From Magnolia sinica (taxonomy: Eukaryota > Streptophyta > Magnoliopsida > Magnoliales > Magnoliaceae), in the NCBI RefSeq assembly GCF_029962835.1, contig NC_080578.1, positions 101,969,759-102,033,758 of the forward strand: 64,000 nucleotides of DNA, in the 5' to 3' direction. Under the pieces are notes generated by a model that ran no database searches, was not told the DNA's origin, and worked only from the letters and a program-made list of their open reading frames with translations. How positions within the stretch are numbered: the first letter of the stretch is position 1; each line of letters opens with the position of its first letter. The translations under genes were made by a program, and so were the position numbers. Below are positions 33,541 through 45,864 of the stretch, piece after piece.

Positions 33541-33559
33541 TATCCGTGTGATGTAGGAC

Positions 33560-33990
33560 AAAGTAAAGGACAATCTCATGGACTGCCAGGATCAAAAGAA
33601 ACCAAGCCAGAAAATTTGATCCTTCTAGCATCTACTATATCTTCTGATGGCCATAACTTTGTGACCAGTTATCTGTTTTGCATGTGTAACATGTTGTTGG
33701 AAAGTCTTTGTTTTGAATCTTCTAGGAGAGTTTGGGTAAAATTAGACATTTTTACTATATCTAGTAAGTTTACTATTTTAGGAAACTTTACTATTTCTGG
33801 AAAGTTATGAACCTGGGGCCTATATAAGTCATATTAAGGGCATTGTAAACAGAGTTCAACCATTATTATCAATTTTATTATCTTTTTAGAGTTTTTTACT
33901 TTGTGATCCAAGGCTCCTGGTAGAATCAAGGATTGTTTTTTAGGAAGAAGACATTGATCTCTTCCTTCCCTTTTAACCACACACCCACTA
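33560..33990 (+). repeat. LTR-like fragment
   Basis: CCTATATAAG (about 33819-33828, TATA-like) is followed by ATTGTAAACAGAGTTCAACC, then CCAAGGCTCCTGGTAGAATC. This order resembles the U3-R-U5 region of plant copia LTRs. No partner LTR, primer site or target duplication was found, so this is tentative. Confidence 0.35.
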
Positions 33991-33999
33991 TGTAGTGTG

Positions 34000-35220
34000 T
34001 GTGCATGTGCATGAGGGTCTGAGAATTACTATGGAAAGAAACCATATCAGATGCTTAGGTTACAATGCAAAAGAATTTCAACCAGAGGCACTAGTCTTTT
34101 TTTGAAAAAAAAAAAAAGAAACCTGCTGGCACTAGTGCACCTATTTGGTACTTCCATGGACATGCCTCGCATCTCCCAGAGTTATACCAGTTGTAAGCTG
34201 ACATTGCCATCTTTACCATGTACATGGGTCTCAGTTCGACAAAGTGTGGAAAGTAGGAGCGAGTTCAGGTTGGGAGTGGGGAAGCATTTTGATGGAAATA
34301 CTAGAAAGTGTAAATGACAAGGAAAGAGGAACGGGAGTGAAAGTCCAACACGGAAGCAGAAGCATAAGCTCGTACAAGTACCAAATGGCTACATTAAAAC
34401 TGCATAGTTACATCTTACGTTCACGCTTGATGAAAACCAAACCTTCTCACTGCTGTCATCTTTTAACCTAGATATAAATGAGAATAGACTAGGATGGCTA
34501 ACATATATGGCCTCTACAAGTCAATGGTGGGGTTAGAAGCTACCTGGAGCACCACCCCTTGCTCGCCAAAATGTCGCCATTGAGATCAATTGGCCTAGGA
34601 AAACTGTGCTTTTACAAGCTAACCAAATGGTTTTTCATCCATGGCAACTAAATCATTGATGTAGGACCAATGTATGAAGCCAAATAATGAGTGAGATCAA
34701 TCAGCAAAATTAAATTAATTAATAGAAATCACAAATCATGCTAACATCACCACAAATCTCAAGATTCTGTGAAGAATTTATACATGGTTCAAGGCTAAGT
34801 TGTCAAGCATCATCCTACATGATCATTAAATATGGAAAACTAGGATCAAATGGATGTAGAGACATCCAAATAGCATAGGATTAGGTCTAATTCAATAAGA
34901 AAAACCTAATACTACCTAGGGTTTGCTAAATTAAGATAAGGGTAAGTCTAGGGATACTGGGATAGGGAAATTTAGGGAAAATGAAATTAGAGCTCGAATG
35001 TTTCAATTGGATAAGAAAATTTGGGGATTTGGGTTGTAAGTAGAAGGAATTAGGGTTTGGTTGATTGGATGTTAGGGAATTGAAGTGAATTAAGGGAATT
35101 AGAGAACATAGGGTTAGGGTTTTGAGCGAGGGATGATAGGATTTTAATGGGAGAATCAAAAGGATGTAAGGGGGGAGAGAAGATGGGTCGTACAGCCAGC
35201 CCATGGGTTCACACGTGTGG
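34000..35220. other. Non-coding region
   Basis: No ORF has recognisable domains. From about 34905 there is GA-rich sequence with repeated AGGGTT and TTAGGG words (not a tandem telomere array). Confidence 0.45.
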
Positions 35221-35768
35221 CCACACGGTCGCACGTGTGGGGCATGAACGATTAGGGTTTGGTCTGTAGTAGTGGGGTTTGATGGAGAAGGCCAAGGTGA
35301 AAGAAGGGAAGAGGTTTGGAAGGGCTTTGAATGGAAGAGAAAATGAAATCTCTACAAAATACCTCAAATGAAGAAGGAAAATCAATGGTTGATAGCTAGA
35401 AGCCTCGCACTCCTGTGGTTGAAGAAGGGCATTGCACCGATCTTCGGTCCAAATCGCATGAAGAAGAAATAAAGAGCCTTTGTTGCTTTTGATAGGCACC
35501 CTTGGCCTTGGCCGCACGGTCACACGTGTGGGGCATGAACGATTAGAGTTTGGTCCGTAGTAGTGGGGTTTGATGGAGAAGGCCAAGGGGAAAGAAGGGA
35601 AGAGGTTTGGAAGGGCTTTGAATGGAAGAGAAAATGAAATCTCTACAAAATACCTCAAATGAAGAAGGAAAATCAATGGTTGATAGCCAGAAGCCTCGCA
35701 TTCCTGTGGTTGAAGAAGGGCATCGCACCGATCTTCGTTCCAAATCGCATGAAGAAGAAATAAAGAGC
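35221..35768. repeat. 291-bp tandem duplication
   Basis: Copy 1 starts at 35221 (CCACACGGTCGCACGTGTGG) and copy 2 at 35512 (CCGCACGGTCACACGTGTGG). They are nearly identical to AAGAAGAAATAAAGAGCC at about 35768. The first copy has an extra TTTGTTGCTTTTGATAGGCA-type tail bridging the two. The minus-strand ORFs here exist only because of the repeat. Confidence 0.92.
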
Positions 35769-35930
35769 CCCCCCACAAAAAAAAAAAGTCTCAAAAACTT
35801 TTTAAAATTATTATAAAGACCCTGCTTCATGTATTTTGAGCAGAATAACCCTACTCTAACAAAAAACATATAAAACCCCTCATAAATAGCCCAAAAACAC
35901 AACTCAAGTTGAAATAACTCCTAAGACAAT

Positions 35931-35932
<2 letters not shown>

Positions 35933-36004
<72 letters not shown>
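35933..36004. repeat. (TA)36 microsatellite
   Basis: 72 bp of uninterrupted TA dinucleotides. Confidence 0.98.
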
Positions 36005-36009
<5 letters not shown>

Positions 36010-38024
36010 CTCTAATAAAAGATGGCCCACAATCAATGGCCCAATCATGTACTCCACACGATCCGACGGTCTGATCGCCGCGTCCATCGAATCTGAGGAT
36101 CTCAATCACTCCCTTAAGCAACCCATATGCCACTTCCTGGTATGGGGTCTTCCAACTAATTGGTGTCAACCACATGAATCTTGTTATGTCACTCCACTCT
36201 ATCATGGTACCACTCCTAACTAGTGCAATTCTTGGTTTCCATTGCACATTGACAACCCATCTACGTCAACTTTCCTTCATATTATTACCTATTGGTAATA
36301 CTCCCAAGTTCCCTCAAATGCATTCATTCCTAATTTTATCCATACTTATCGACCATTAACTACCATGAAGATACCTTCCGATCTAATGAAAAAATCAGAT
36401 AGAAACCCATTCCTTTATTCTGAACCCACTGGACCCCTTAAAGCCTCCTTGCGGAGAACTCCCCCTGAAAAATAATAAAAAATAATAAAAAATAAATAAA
36501 GGAGGTTCCAATCCCATCTGTTAATGCTAAAAGTGGAATTTCAGTCTTTGCAAATAGCAAATCCTAAGGATAAACGAACTCAGGGAGCTGGTCGCCAGCA
36601 GATAAGGTGATGCTTCATTAGAATCATTACTAATGACGAAGAATTAAATAGGGCTAGACCACACTTGCTGTTTGTCACCATTTTTCAAAATGTTGCTGAC
36701 CCATCCATTGGACATGCACATACAGACCAGATTCAACTAGTGGGAAGCATAGCCCAAAAATCCTATCTATCCAATTGGTTTCCATCAAATAGACTGTTCG
36801 AGATTATAGTCGATGGTCCAAATTCAACTGGTGAAATCAGATGACGGAGATTGTCATATTAGGGTAATCTTCGAGCTATGCTCCATCAGCGACAAGCGAC
36901 GGTATTTAGACATGGGCACACTCGAGCGGGTCCGGTACCACTGTATGCTTACAGTGCTACCAGGCAGATGTGGGACGACATGATGTATGAAGGCCAACCA
37001 ACCCATGCATCAGATGTGTCACCTCATATTAACCCCAGGTACCAAAAATCAGACAGATCCAACACTCAAGTGGGCCACAACATGGGCAACAATGTGAGAG
37101 GGGGTGCCCACTCTTGATTTTCACAGAGCCCACCTAACTTTTGAAACAGCCTGATTGTCGGCCTGAACCTTCATCCAGACCAGATGAATGGTCTGAATGG
37201 CCTGGATTTTGTATACATGAACAAAGGGAGGATATTCTCTCTCAACTTGTTCCCTATGGTTTGGCCCACCTGATTCACAGATCAGCCAGATTTTAGTACC
37301 CTGAGGAAGCATGTACTGATGCATACGATGAACGGGTTGGATTTTATGCATACGTCACAGTATACCACTGGAGCATGCCCTTTTGGACAAACTGGATTTC
37401 CGAAAGAACATACACAACGTGTACCATGGATGAATCACCACTGCATCGAAATTTGTAAATTATGACTGTAATCCAGCCAGCCCAAATAAATATAAACAAC
37501 AGGGAAGGACCAGAGAGCGATGTAACGGTGAAACGAAAATCATAGGGGCAGCTAGAAAACATAGTAGGGGAGTAAATCAAGGGCTTCCAATCTCCATTAC
37601 TTGTACAGAAATCATAAGACAACATACAACAAGAGAAAAAAGTGAAATACCTCACAGATACTTGAATCAGAGGTGAGAAAAAATACAATCAAGTGGGTGT
37701 TCAGTGGAGGCGGGGAAGTATAGAATTCCCCCAGCCTTTATCCCTACTAACAGTTCAAATTTACATTCCAGTACTATGCACAAAGTAACACAAAGAACTT
37801 ACATGGTTATAAGGATGTTGCACATCATTAAACAATATGCCTTCCACTAAGGTACGAATTCTATAGTACATAGAGAATATCATTTCTCGTACATATATTA
37901 AAGCCCAAATGAGAAAAAACATATGGGCGGACCTATGTATTAATGGAGTAAAATATGGAAGGAATGCAGTTTTATATTGCACAGTTTTCAATTGATAAAC
38001 TAAAACAACGGGAGGGACTTACCA
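36005..38024. other. Downstream region of the PP2C gene, no second gene seen
   Basis: The part nearest 38024 will hold the PP2C 3' untranslated region, whose end I cannot place. Around 36930-37120 are diverged words of the ACTCAAGTGGGCCACA family seen in the foldback elements. No convincing ORF. Confidence 0.5.
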
Positions 38025-41000
38025 TCACGTTTTGCTCTTGAACTTCCGTTGTGCTTTCAAGTCCACTACAACAACCGTGATGTTGTCCTTGCTTCCCTTT
38101 TGTAGGGCGAGCTTTGAGAGGAACTCGGCCGCAGCTTGAGCTGCGGGATCAACTCCTTCGCCCCTTTCAGTGGGAGGCACAACGCCATTCTTCTTGTGCC
38201 AGAGCAGGATCCTCCTGCGGGCCACATCGCAAACCTCCTCATTTGTCATGACATCCCATAGCCCGTCGCTTGCTAGAATAAGGCACTCGTCTTCTTTCAT
38301 TCGAGAAATGAACATGACTTCTGGATCCGGAATAATCCAAGGTTTCAAATATCTGTCACCTGTGCCCATAAAAAAATATTAGTCAACCTGCATGCAGCTG
38401 ACCACTTGTATCCGCCCTAGTTATGTAACAACCAAAAGTGAATAATTGAAGTAACCTGAAATTGGAGGTCAGATCCTCCACAATGTTTGTAGAATAAGCT
38501 TTTTCTACAAATGTTGCGTTGCAGGTGTGGCCCACCATGGTGTATGTATGGCATCAAAATCATTGAGTAGAAAGGTTGCCCAAACATGAAAGTAGGACAC
38601 TCCAAAAAATCAGACCAATCCAACCATCATAGGGACCGCGTCAGTTTGGAGCTTTTTGGGTGGTTGTCCTTTTTTTGTGGTGTGGCCCACCTAATGATTG
38701 TATACACCTAATTTTTTGAAAATTCCATTACAATGGTCTGGATCACTTTATGGAAGGTTGGATCACATAAAAACAACACGGTGGGCTACACTATAGAAAA
38801 AAGAGAACAACTGTCCAAAACCCTCATATTTACATGATAGCACACATTGGATAGGCCTGATATTTTTGGCACTCAATTTCATGGGGTGACCCTTCTAGAT
38901 GGGTTAGATGCCATGAAAACATCACGGTGGTCCCTGCATGGAAGAGTTGTAGAATAAGCCTATTCTACCAATGTTGTAGAGGATCTAGCCTCAAGTTAAA
39001 CACTCCATACAATGATCACAAAATTTGGGCACAGTATGATCAAACTCAAAATGGGATAATAACAACCTAGGTATCTAGAGCAAGATATTCAATGATGGTA
39101 ATGCTGGCCGTAACCGTCATTACTGTTACGATCAGGGGTCATAACGACTATTATACGATAAGGGCCATAACAACTATTACACCAGCGTTTGCAGTATCGA
39201 TATCGTTACATGTATTAATTGCTATGGCCGATACCCAAAAATGTATTGCTGACCGAGGGAAAGATTAGCAAAACATGGGGAAAATGGTGGAATTTCCAAT
39301 GAAACTTCAAAAGATATTTAAAATAAACATATTTGCATTTAGAAAAAAACACACACACACACACATAATAAGTTTCCCTTTAATGGGGGGTCTAAACACA
39401 TGTAATACTAACTCAAGGAAACATCGGGGAAAGAAACATAGGGAAAATGGTGAAAATTTTCAATGATACTTCAAGAGATGCGAAAATACACATATTTGCA
39501 CTTTTAAGAATCAAATGATAGCAAAAAAAAGAAAAAAAGAAGCATATTTGCATATTTAGGAATCAAATAATAAGCTTCCCTTTAATGGGGGCCTAAAGCA
39601 TGTATTGTTGACTCAGGGAACCATTAGAGAAACATGGGGAAAATAGTGGATCCAACCATCCATGCATGCATAAATACATACAATGACACATACATATATA
39701 CATGCAAGACCCATCCATCCATCCATGCATGCACACATCCACACATATATCCATCCATCCATCCATCCATCCATGCATGCACACATCCACACATATATCC
39801 ATCCATCCATCCATGCATGCATGCACACATCCACACATATCCATCCATCCATCCATCCATGCATGCATACATACATGATCCATGCATGCATATACACACA
39901 TACAAACATGCATTTCATCATACAATCATGCACCCATAAATTTTTTTGAAATGGAATCATTTTTTTTTTAATAAACAGATTTTTGGTGATATCAGTACAT
40001 TGGCGATTTCATCGAAATATCATTGATACATTAGTGATATAAGCAATACCTGGAATTTATACAGTCAAAAACATTGGCGATACATTAGTGATATCAATAC
40101 ATTGGTGATACTTAATGATATATCGTTGCGACCTAGAATCTCTAATACTACCAGTGTTATTGGTATCGCACAGTCGGCAATACCGATAATATCGGCGATA
40201 TTATTAATAATATCACGAATACTTGGAACAATGGTTATGTCCTGCGTAATTATCACATTTTCCATAACGGTCACTGTGGCCCTGTAATGTGTAATGGTAC
40301 CCACCTTTACTACTATGTAACGGCCATTTTTTTATCTGGAGAGGAACCTATGTTTCACACGAGATAATATGCCACAAATGGCACCTGCACACCCACATGT
40401 ATGTGTATATGTGTGCCATTCTTGTATTAAAGCATATAGTGTCAAATAATACATACAGGTAAGATGTGATCAAAGAGCTTAAGTTTTCTGGAGAGTCAAC
40501 AGCACAAATTAGACATTGAGCAAGCAAATCAACATGAGATCCAGCATGCTATGGTTTTCATATAGATAGGCATTAATTCGCACAAACCAACTTTAAACAA
40601 GGTTTAGGTGCATCACATGCACTATCAAATTCAATTGTGATAATTTATCTAATGAAGTGGAAATAACAAACTCATGATTTAGTTGGCATTGATTTTATGG
40701 GTCCAGGCTTGCAATTGCAATTTTACTTTCAACTACAACTTGGAACGAATAAACCGCAATATGGGAGCTGCATCGCGATTTTGAATACTAGGAAACATTA
40801 ATAATTTTTTGGCATTTCATCTAAGATTAAATTAAATGTTCGCAATTTAATACACTTATTCATCCAAACATGGCACCATGGAGGAAAGCATAAGCCACAC
40901 ACAATAACAAGCTATGGTTAAAGACCCCACCACAAGTACCGCACAAATTTCAGAGGCATCAATAGGGCCCGTTTGTTTTTCTAAATACACCGTAAATGAG

Positions 41001-43330
41001 CTGTAAATTAGTGATTATTATTTTTTAAAGCTGCTTGAAAAAGAGGAAATGAGGCTGTAATTTTGCCTCAAAAATCATGGTGCAAAGCATTGTTATTTGA
41101 CAGAAATTATGGTGGCAAAATTTGTGAGGCCCATCAGCATGCATGTGTTTGATCCACGCCGTCTATTTATTCTACGTGCTCATTTTAGAGCATGAGCCAA
41201 AAAATGAGGCAGATACAAGGCTCAAGTGCATCACACCATAGGAAACAGGTGGAATTGAACGCCTACTGTTAATAGTTAAAATGAGCTTAGGACTCACAGG
41301 GATGCGTACCTGCCATCCAAACTGTTCATAACGTCATACAGACATGGATGAAGGGAAAACACAAAAATAAGCTTGATCCAAAACTTTTGATGGCCCCATA
41401 GAAGAAATGAATGGTAAGTTTTCAATTCCCCCTGTTTCATGTGGTGTGGTCCACCTGAGCTTTGAATTTGAAAAACGAATGGAGGGCATGGATCAAGCAC
41501 ACACATAACAGTGGGCCCCACTAAAATATCCTCCTTTCATCGGTTTCAACCCACTGTCAACATCAAGTCACTGTCAAAGGGCGGCTGCCGAACGTAAATA
41601 CAGGGGTAAATAATAATTGCCGATTTACACCTCATTTACCTCGTGAATTGAAAAACAGGCCCATTAACAAATTCAAAAATGGCAAGGAGATCGGAGATGT
41701 CAAATGTACCAGGATGGAGTGTTCTCAAGATACAGATGAGAACATCCAAAAATCACTTTCTGCACCACATGGGTGGCAACCACTTCGAAGTAGGGCTGTA
41801 ACTTGGGTTCAGGTCAACCAGAACTAGATTGAACCAACCCGATTTCAGGTTGGATTGGGTCGGGCTGTCAAGGTCCTCGGGTTGAATTCTGGTTGGAAAA
41901 TGCCAAATCCAGTTTGAAATCGGGTCAGGTTCAGGTTGAACACATTCAATTCGGGTTAGGTTGGGTTGGGGATAATCACATGTAATTGGGTCAGATCAAG
42001 TCAGGGTGGGTCGAGTATAGAGAAATTCAGGTCTGGTTCAGGTTGGGCAGCTTAGGTTGGAATTCAGGTCAGGTTGGTGTTGCCGGTGTTTGGGTCCTCT
42101 TGAGGTCAGTTGGGCTCAGGTTGACCCTCAACCTGACCTGCCCAAGTTGCACCCCTACCTTGAATTACTTTGAATCAAAGATGATCATGCATCATATCAG
42201 ATTAAATATGATTGAAGATCTTTCTATTGATCATATCATTGTGAAATGAAGCTCCAACAATAGCCTAGAATGGATTAGATATGAGAGTCAGGAGCTTTTG
42301 CATACGAACAAAGATCTTTCTATTGATCATATCACTGTACGGGGGAGTCCCCATGTGATGCTAACTTTGGCTTAGGTCTGAGAACTCAGAAACTTGAATA
42401 GTTGCACTTGCGTTTGATGAGCTGCAGGTGATCATCTGCAGACCAAAACTTATCTTCCTTTTTATTTATTTATTTATTTATTTAAGTAGTAAACTTTTAT
42501 CTTCCGCTGTGAGCTCGTTAGTTAATGTTGACACAATGTGCCTTCCTAAAGACAATCAATGTTATCTTGATTGCAGGTTGCTTCAATACATACTATTTAA
42601 CTCCTTCCAACATGTGAAATGCTAGGGGTAACTGAGTGAGATGACTCAAAACATACACTGAGCTTATGCAATATAGTTTTATATATGAAACCAAATTGCA
42701 ATTCATATATGAAAAGATGAATTGTCATTATTATAGACCCATCATGCAAAGTAGTATATTATCTGCATGCTACTGAATAAATCTAATTATAGACCTCTAC
42801 ATTGAAATATATATTTGCACTGCAACATAATCAACAGTAGTACCAAACTATAATTTCAGGCCACTAAGAATAGCAATCTGCATCATGAATGACCCATGAT
42901 CTAGATCGGCATGAAAAACGTAGGGGGTTGGTGCTTTAGGAAACATAGAAGAGGATGCATCACCAGACACCCTGTGTCTCCAGATTTCCATTCCCTTGTT
43001 GAAATTTGTTTTCTTTAATACAATTTCATTATCCATCGGGGAAAAAAAATACAAAACTGACAAGAGATCAGCAAAGACAGATGGATCAGTTCAGGTCTTG
43101 CTATAACAATGACTAACTCATGTCTTAGTTTCTAGCATCTGAGTTTCAGTCGCTGCACATGTGTATGACTATAAGAGTCCTGGCCAATGTGCAATTTTGC
43201 AAGATGGCTCTCTTCATTAGGGCTGAAAGGATGAATAAGTGCGGATCTTATGTATGTAGGCCATGCGTATAGATTGGGTGAGTTATAGCCATCTTAGATA
43301 TTATCATTAAGCATGGGATCCCAGCCAACA

Positions 43331-43381
<51 letters not shown>

Positions 43382-45167
43382 CACAGCACAGGGGTTAACT
43401 TACGTACCAATTGACCTGGACATTGCAAGCACACCAAACACACGGTGCCCATTCCATTGTATAACCTTGCCCCCGGCAGCTTCAATCCTTGCATATTCAT
43501 CTTCTCTGTTTGGCTGAAACAATCCGACATATATTGGTTTTCTATTGTATAGATTACCTTAAATTAGAAATTACTCAAAGGCACAATACTAATAAACACA
43601 TGCCTTACTTTATGATCCACGGACAGTGGCAGAGGTCCTTTGCCCCGACACAAGACAGCTCTCGAATCCCCACAGTTTGAAACAATGATATGCGAGGAGC
43701 AAACAACGGCAACCACGGCCGTAGATCCAACAGTTTCTGGAGCAACGGGTTCCAAGCTGTCCTCAGGCGTGTCACCATTGCTCCCAAGATTGCCCCTCCC
43801 AGCTCTCCCTCCAACCTCAGCATCGACTTTCAGGAAGCAACTGGTGAAGGCTTTCTCCCACTGCACATGCCGATCAGCCCCATCGTTCCCTTCCGGAACA
43901 TATTTTAAGTTTTCAATCTCCTCAACCAATGCAGAATGGACACGTTCCCGACAGTAGTTAGCAACCTGGATGATAATAACTACTCGTGAGTAAGACTTAT
44001 GAATGCATTTGGATGCATGATCAGATTGAATGCAATTATCATTCCAACAAAGCAGAACAACCGAACAGTAATTTCCTTCTGTATCATTCATATTGATACT
44101 CTTTACTCCAAATTGCGATCATGGTACTTTCAAGTCGAAAGTAATGAAATCACAATTTGAGGGCTATGTCTTCATCATAAATACAAACTCAAATTTCTCA
44201 GTTCAATTCTCTTGTAAATCCAAACATGGTTTATATTATTGAATAAGCACAAGAATGGAGCAAATCTTACCTGGGCACCACCATGGCCATCATAGACTCC
44301 ATAGAAATGAGCAGTCGACAGACTCAAGCTTTGATCCATGCCATCCACCATACGATCACCGACCAGCAACCATTTGGGAATCTTTGAAAACCGAGGCACA
44401 GCTGCAACAGCATCTTCCATCTCCGGTCTCCTCCCGCAAATAGAGACCCATCCCCAAAGGGGTATGCAATCCAATTCAAAAACACCTAGACTCCCCATCG
44501 CTCCGCATATCCTTTTATCTCGAGCAATAAGCGGAATGACCGAGGACGCTTTCGGATCACAATCACCACCTTCAATGGCTGTTTCCGCTGCCACATGGCT
44601 AATCAGCAGCGGCCTAATCACAAGATCATTTGTGGGTTCCAGCTGAGCATTTACACTCGGTTCTCCCAGAGTGGCGGCTGGAATAATCTGGACATTGCTG
44701 ATGCTCTTCTCGATGTCCGCAGACGTTGGCATGCTTATTTCCAAAGCACCCTCCAAACCCCATAAGTCTTCAGCAGCAGCAATGCTACTGGTATCACTGG
44801 CCACAGAAAGGGAACATGAGCTGTCAAGTATCTGTTCAGTCCCTATCAACCACAACGAATCATCTTCCTCACTATCCGGAATAACAACACTACTACTATT
44901 ACTACTAGCACCGACACAACCGCTTGCAGGCAACATTGTAAAGAGATCGTTGCCCTCCACTGCCGCTGGGGCAGTCATAACATCATTGCACCCGCATTCT
45001 TCATCTCCATCGACAGCAGGCCCAGGCACCTCACTTACAGGGTCAGACAACAAGCCAGCTGTGTCCGTAATCAGCTTGAGGCGTGTGATCTCCATGCGCA
45101 CCGTGCCGTCGCGGACCGAATTACCTATCCTAAGTGGCACCGCAACTGCCGGAGCCATCTCCTCCAT
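38025..45167 (-). CDS. HAB1: Clade A protein phosphatase 2C, HAB1 type (ABA co-receptor)
   Basis: Mn/Mg-dependent Ser/Thr phosphatase that dephosphorylates SnRK2 kinases and is inhibited by abscisic acid-bound PYR/PYL receptors. Coding exons: 45167-44271, 43965-43609, 43513-43408 and 38359-38025, all with GT-AG borders. They join in frame to 564 residues and a TGA stop. The start is the ATG at 45167 ([10 protein letters not shown], like the MEEMTPAVAM start of Arabidopsis HAB1); the TTG just upstream is not used. The catalytic domain begins at ELDCIPLWG (231-239). Metal-site residues are in RPEMED (D252), YDGHGG (D293), ASDGLWDV (D485) and GSKDN (D545). The receptor-contacting Trp lock is W438 in [10 protein letters not shown]. 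The acidic N-terminal region (about 230 residues) is about 50 longer than in Arabidopsis HAB1. The C-terminus [12 protein letters not shown] is typical of HAB proteins. All key residues are intact. ABI1/ABI2 is possible, but both ends favour HAB. Confidence 0.96.
38471..38986. mobile_element. Foldback MITE in PP2C intron 3
   Basis: Left AGATCCTCCACAATGTTTG mirrors the right end, inverted AGATCCTCTACAACATTGG. The match continues through GTAGAATAAGCTT/GTAGAATAGGCTT for about 75 bp per arm and includes TGGCCCACCATGGTGTATGT. No clear target duplication. Confidence 0.75.
39090..40330. mobile_element. Degenerate MITE-like element with ATATCG and GTAACGGCC words
   Basis: The left end has GGCCGTAACCGTCATTACTG. 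The inverted right end has GGCCGTTACATAGTAGTAAAG and GGCCACAGTGACCGTTATGG. Inner arms are full of TGATATC/GATACATTAG words. Inside are two roughly 165-bp units (39268-39600) related to the MITE at 32351, and the minisatellite. Exact ends are uncertain. Confidence 0.5.
39650..39930. repeat. CATC/CATG minisatellite
   Basis: About three units of (CATC)n-CATGCATGCACACATCCACACATAT split by variable CATC runs, then CATGCATACATACATG decay. Repetitive ORFs of His/Pro/Ile or Met/Trp/Asp on the two strands are artefacts of this repeat. Confidence 0.92.
40965..41662. mobile_element. Composite MITE in PP2C intron 3
   Basis: Outer inverted ends: GGGCCCGTTTGTTTTTC at the left, and GGGCCTGTTTTTCAATTC inverted at the right, both followed by a GTAAATGAG(C/G)TGTAAAT block. 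Inside (about 41125-41525) sits a second inverted pair with GTGAGGCCCATCAGCATGC and GTGGGCCCACTGTTATGTG-like ends, suggesting a Mutator-type MITE nested in it. Confidence 0.7.
41791..42157. mobile_element. hAT-like MITE with TAGGGNTGNAACTTGGG termini
   Basis: Left TAGGGCTGTAACTTGGG mirrors the right end, inverted TAGGGGTGCAACTTGGG. The inside is GGTTGGGTCAGGTTCAGG-like low complexity. The TAGGGNTGNAA terminus is typical of hAT elements. The target duplication is unclear. Same family as 51119-51426. Confidence 0.75.
42158..43337. other. Rest of PP2C intron 3, no feature beyond simple repeats
   Basis: Short TTTA run at about 42462-42484 and a repeated AAAGATCTTTCTATTGATCA-like pair (about 42215-42240 and 42310-42333). 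Nothing else recognised. Confidence 0.45.
43338..43378. repeat. (CA)20 / (TG)20 microsatellite beside a splice donor
   Basis: 41 bp of perfect CA dinucleotide. On the transcribed strand it is a UG repeat starting 28 nt inside PP2C intron 3. Confidence 0.98.
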
Positions 45168-45766
45168 CAATTCCCCACACTTCCTCCAAATTCATACACC
45201 CTATCATTTTCTTAACACTTCTACATCTCTGCCTGCCATACCTTCTTCACCGCCCATCCAGAACAATCTCCCGACGCGAACCGTGAGACCCATCTCCACA
45301 ACCAACAAATTCAAACCCGTGCCGTCATCAGACCACCGTCAGCACCAAACAAGACGATCCTTCAGTCCCAGTCAATATAATAAAAAACGACAAAAAGGGT
45401 GGGCAGATCTGGTAAAGAAATAACGGATCGGAACTTCCATTTATGGGAATTTCAACACTAGATCTCTCTGGAACAGCATATCTGACCGCCTTCTACTAGA
45501 CTCTTCTACTACTCTTTACTCCTATAAACCAAAGATAAATAAATAAAAATAAATAAATAAATAAAAACAAAAGGCTTCAAAATTAAATCCCATCAACTCA
45601 TAAGTACAGAAATGAAAGATTGGAAATCAAACATCTTTTTATCTAAAAAGCAGAAGAAAGAAGACAAAGGGTAGGAAAAGAGGAGGCAAGAATCACAAGG
45701 TAGAGAGGGTGTAGAAGGCCAAAAAGGATGGAGAAGCTGCTTTTACATCTAGGTTCCCTGGATCTG

Positions 45767-45864
45767 AGGGAACCCATCTCAACCATTCATTCAATCAGCT
45801 CTCTCACTCTCTCTCAGGGAACCCATCTCAACCATTCATTCAATCATCTCTCTCTCTCTCTCAA
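45767..45864. repeat. 49-bp tandem duplication in the PP2C 5' region
   Basis: Units 45767-45815 and 45816-45864 both read AGGGAACCCATCTCAACC, then ATTCATTCAATCA, then a CT run. They are about 600-700 bp before the ATG, possibly in the leader or promoter. Confidence 0.85.

Larger units (their letters stand above)
38360..43407 (-). other. Intron 3 of the PP2C gene, 5.05 kb and TE-filled
   Basis: The donor GTACGTAAG at 43407 and acceptor CACAG at 38360 split the Gly codon of SRSIGDRYL. The other introns are short (305 and 95 nt). The intron contains a (TG)20 tract near the donor, an hAT-like MITE, a large foldback MITE, ATATCG-type repeats, a minisatellite and another foldback element. Read-through of the donor gives Gly-Thr and then a TAA stop. 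Confidence 0.93.

Noticed and set aside
34905-35130. Possible interstitial telomere repeat (TTAGGG words)
   Set aside because: Words are scattered and interrupted, and plant telomere repeats would be TTTAGGG in tandem.
35209-35778. Minus-strand ORF with a repeated CDALLQPQECEASGYQPLIF phrase
   Set aside because: Created by the 291-bp tandem duplication; no domain and no conserved start.
39593-39960. Overlapping ORFs on both strands with HPSIHACTH or MDGWMD repeats
   Set aside because: Translations of the CATC minisatellite in every frame; no gene.
44671-45423. 250-codon plus-strand ORF opposite PP2C exon 1
   Set aside because: Antisense shadow of a GC-rich conserved exon; no domain of its own.
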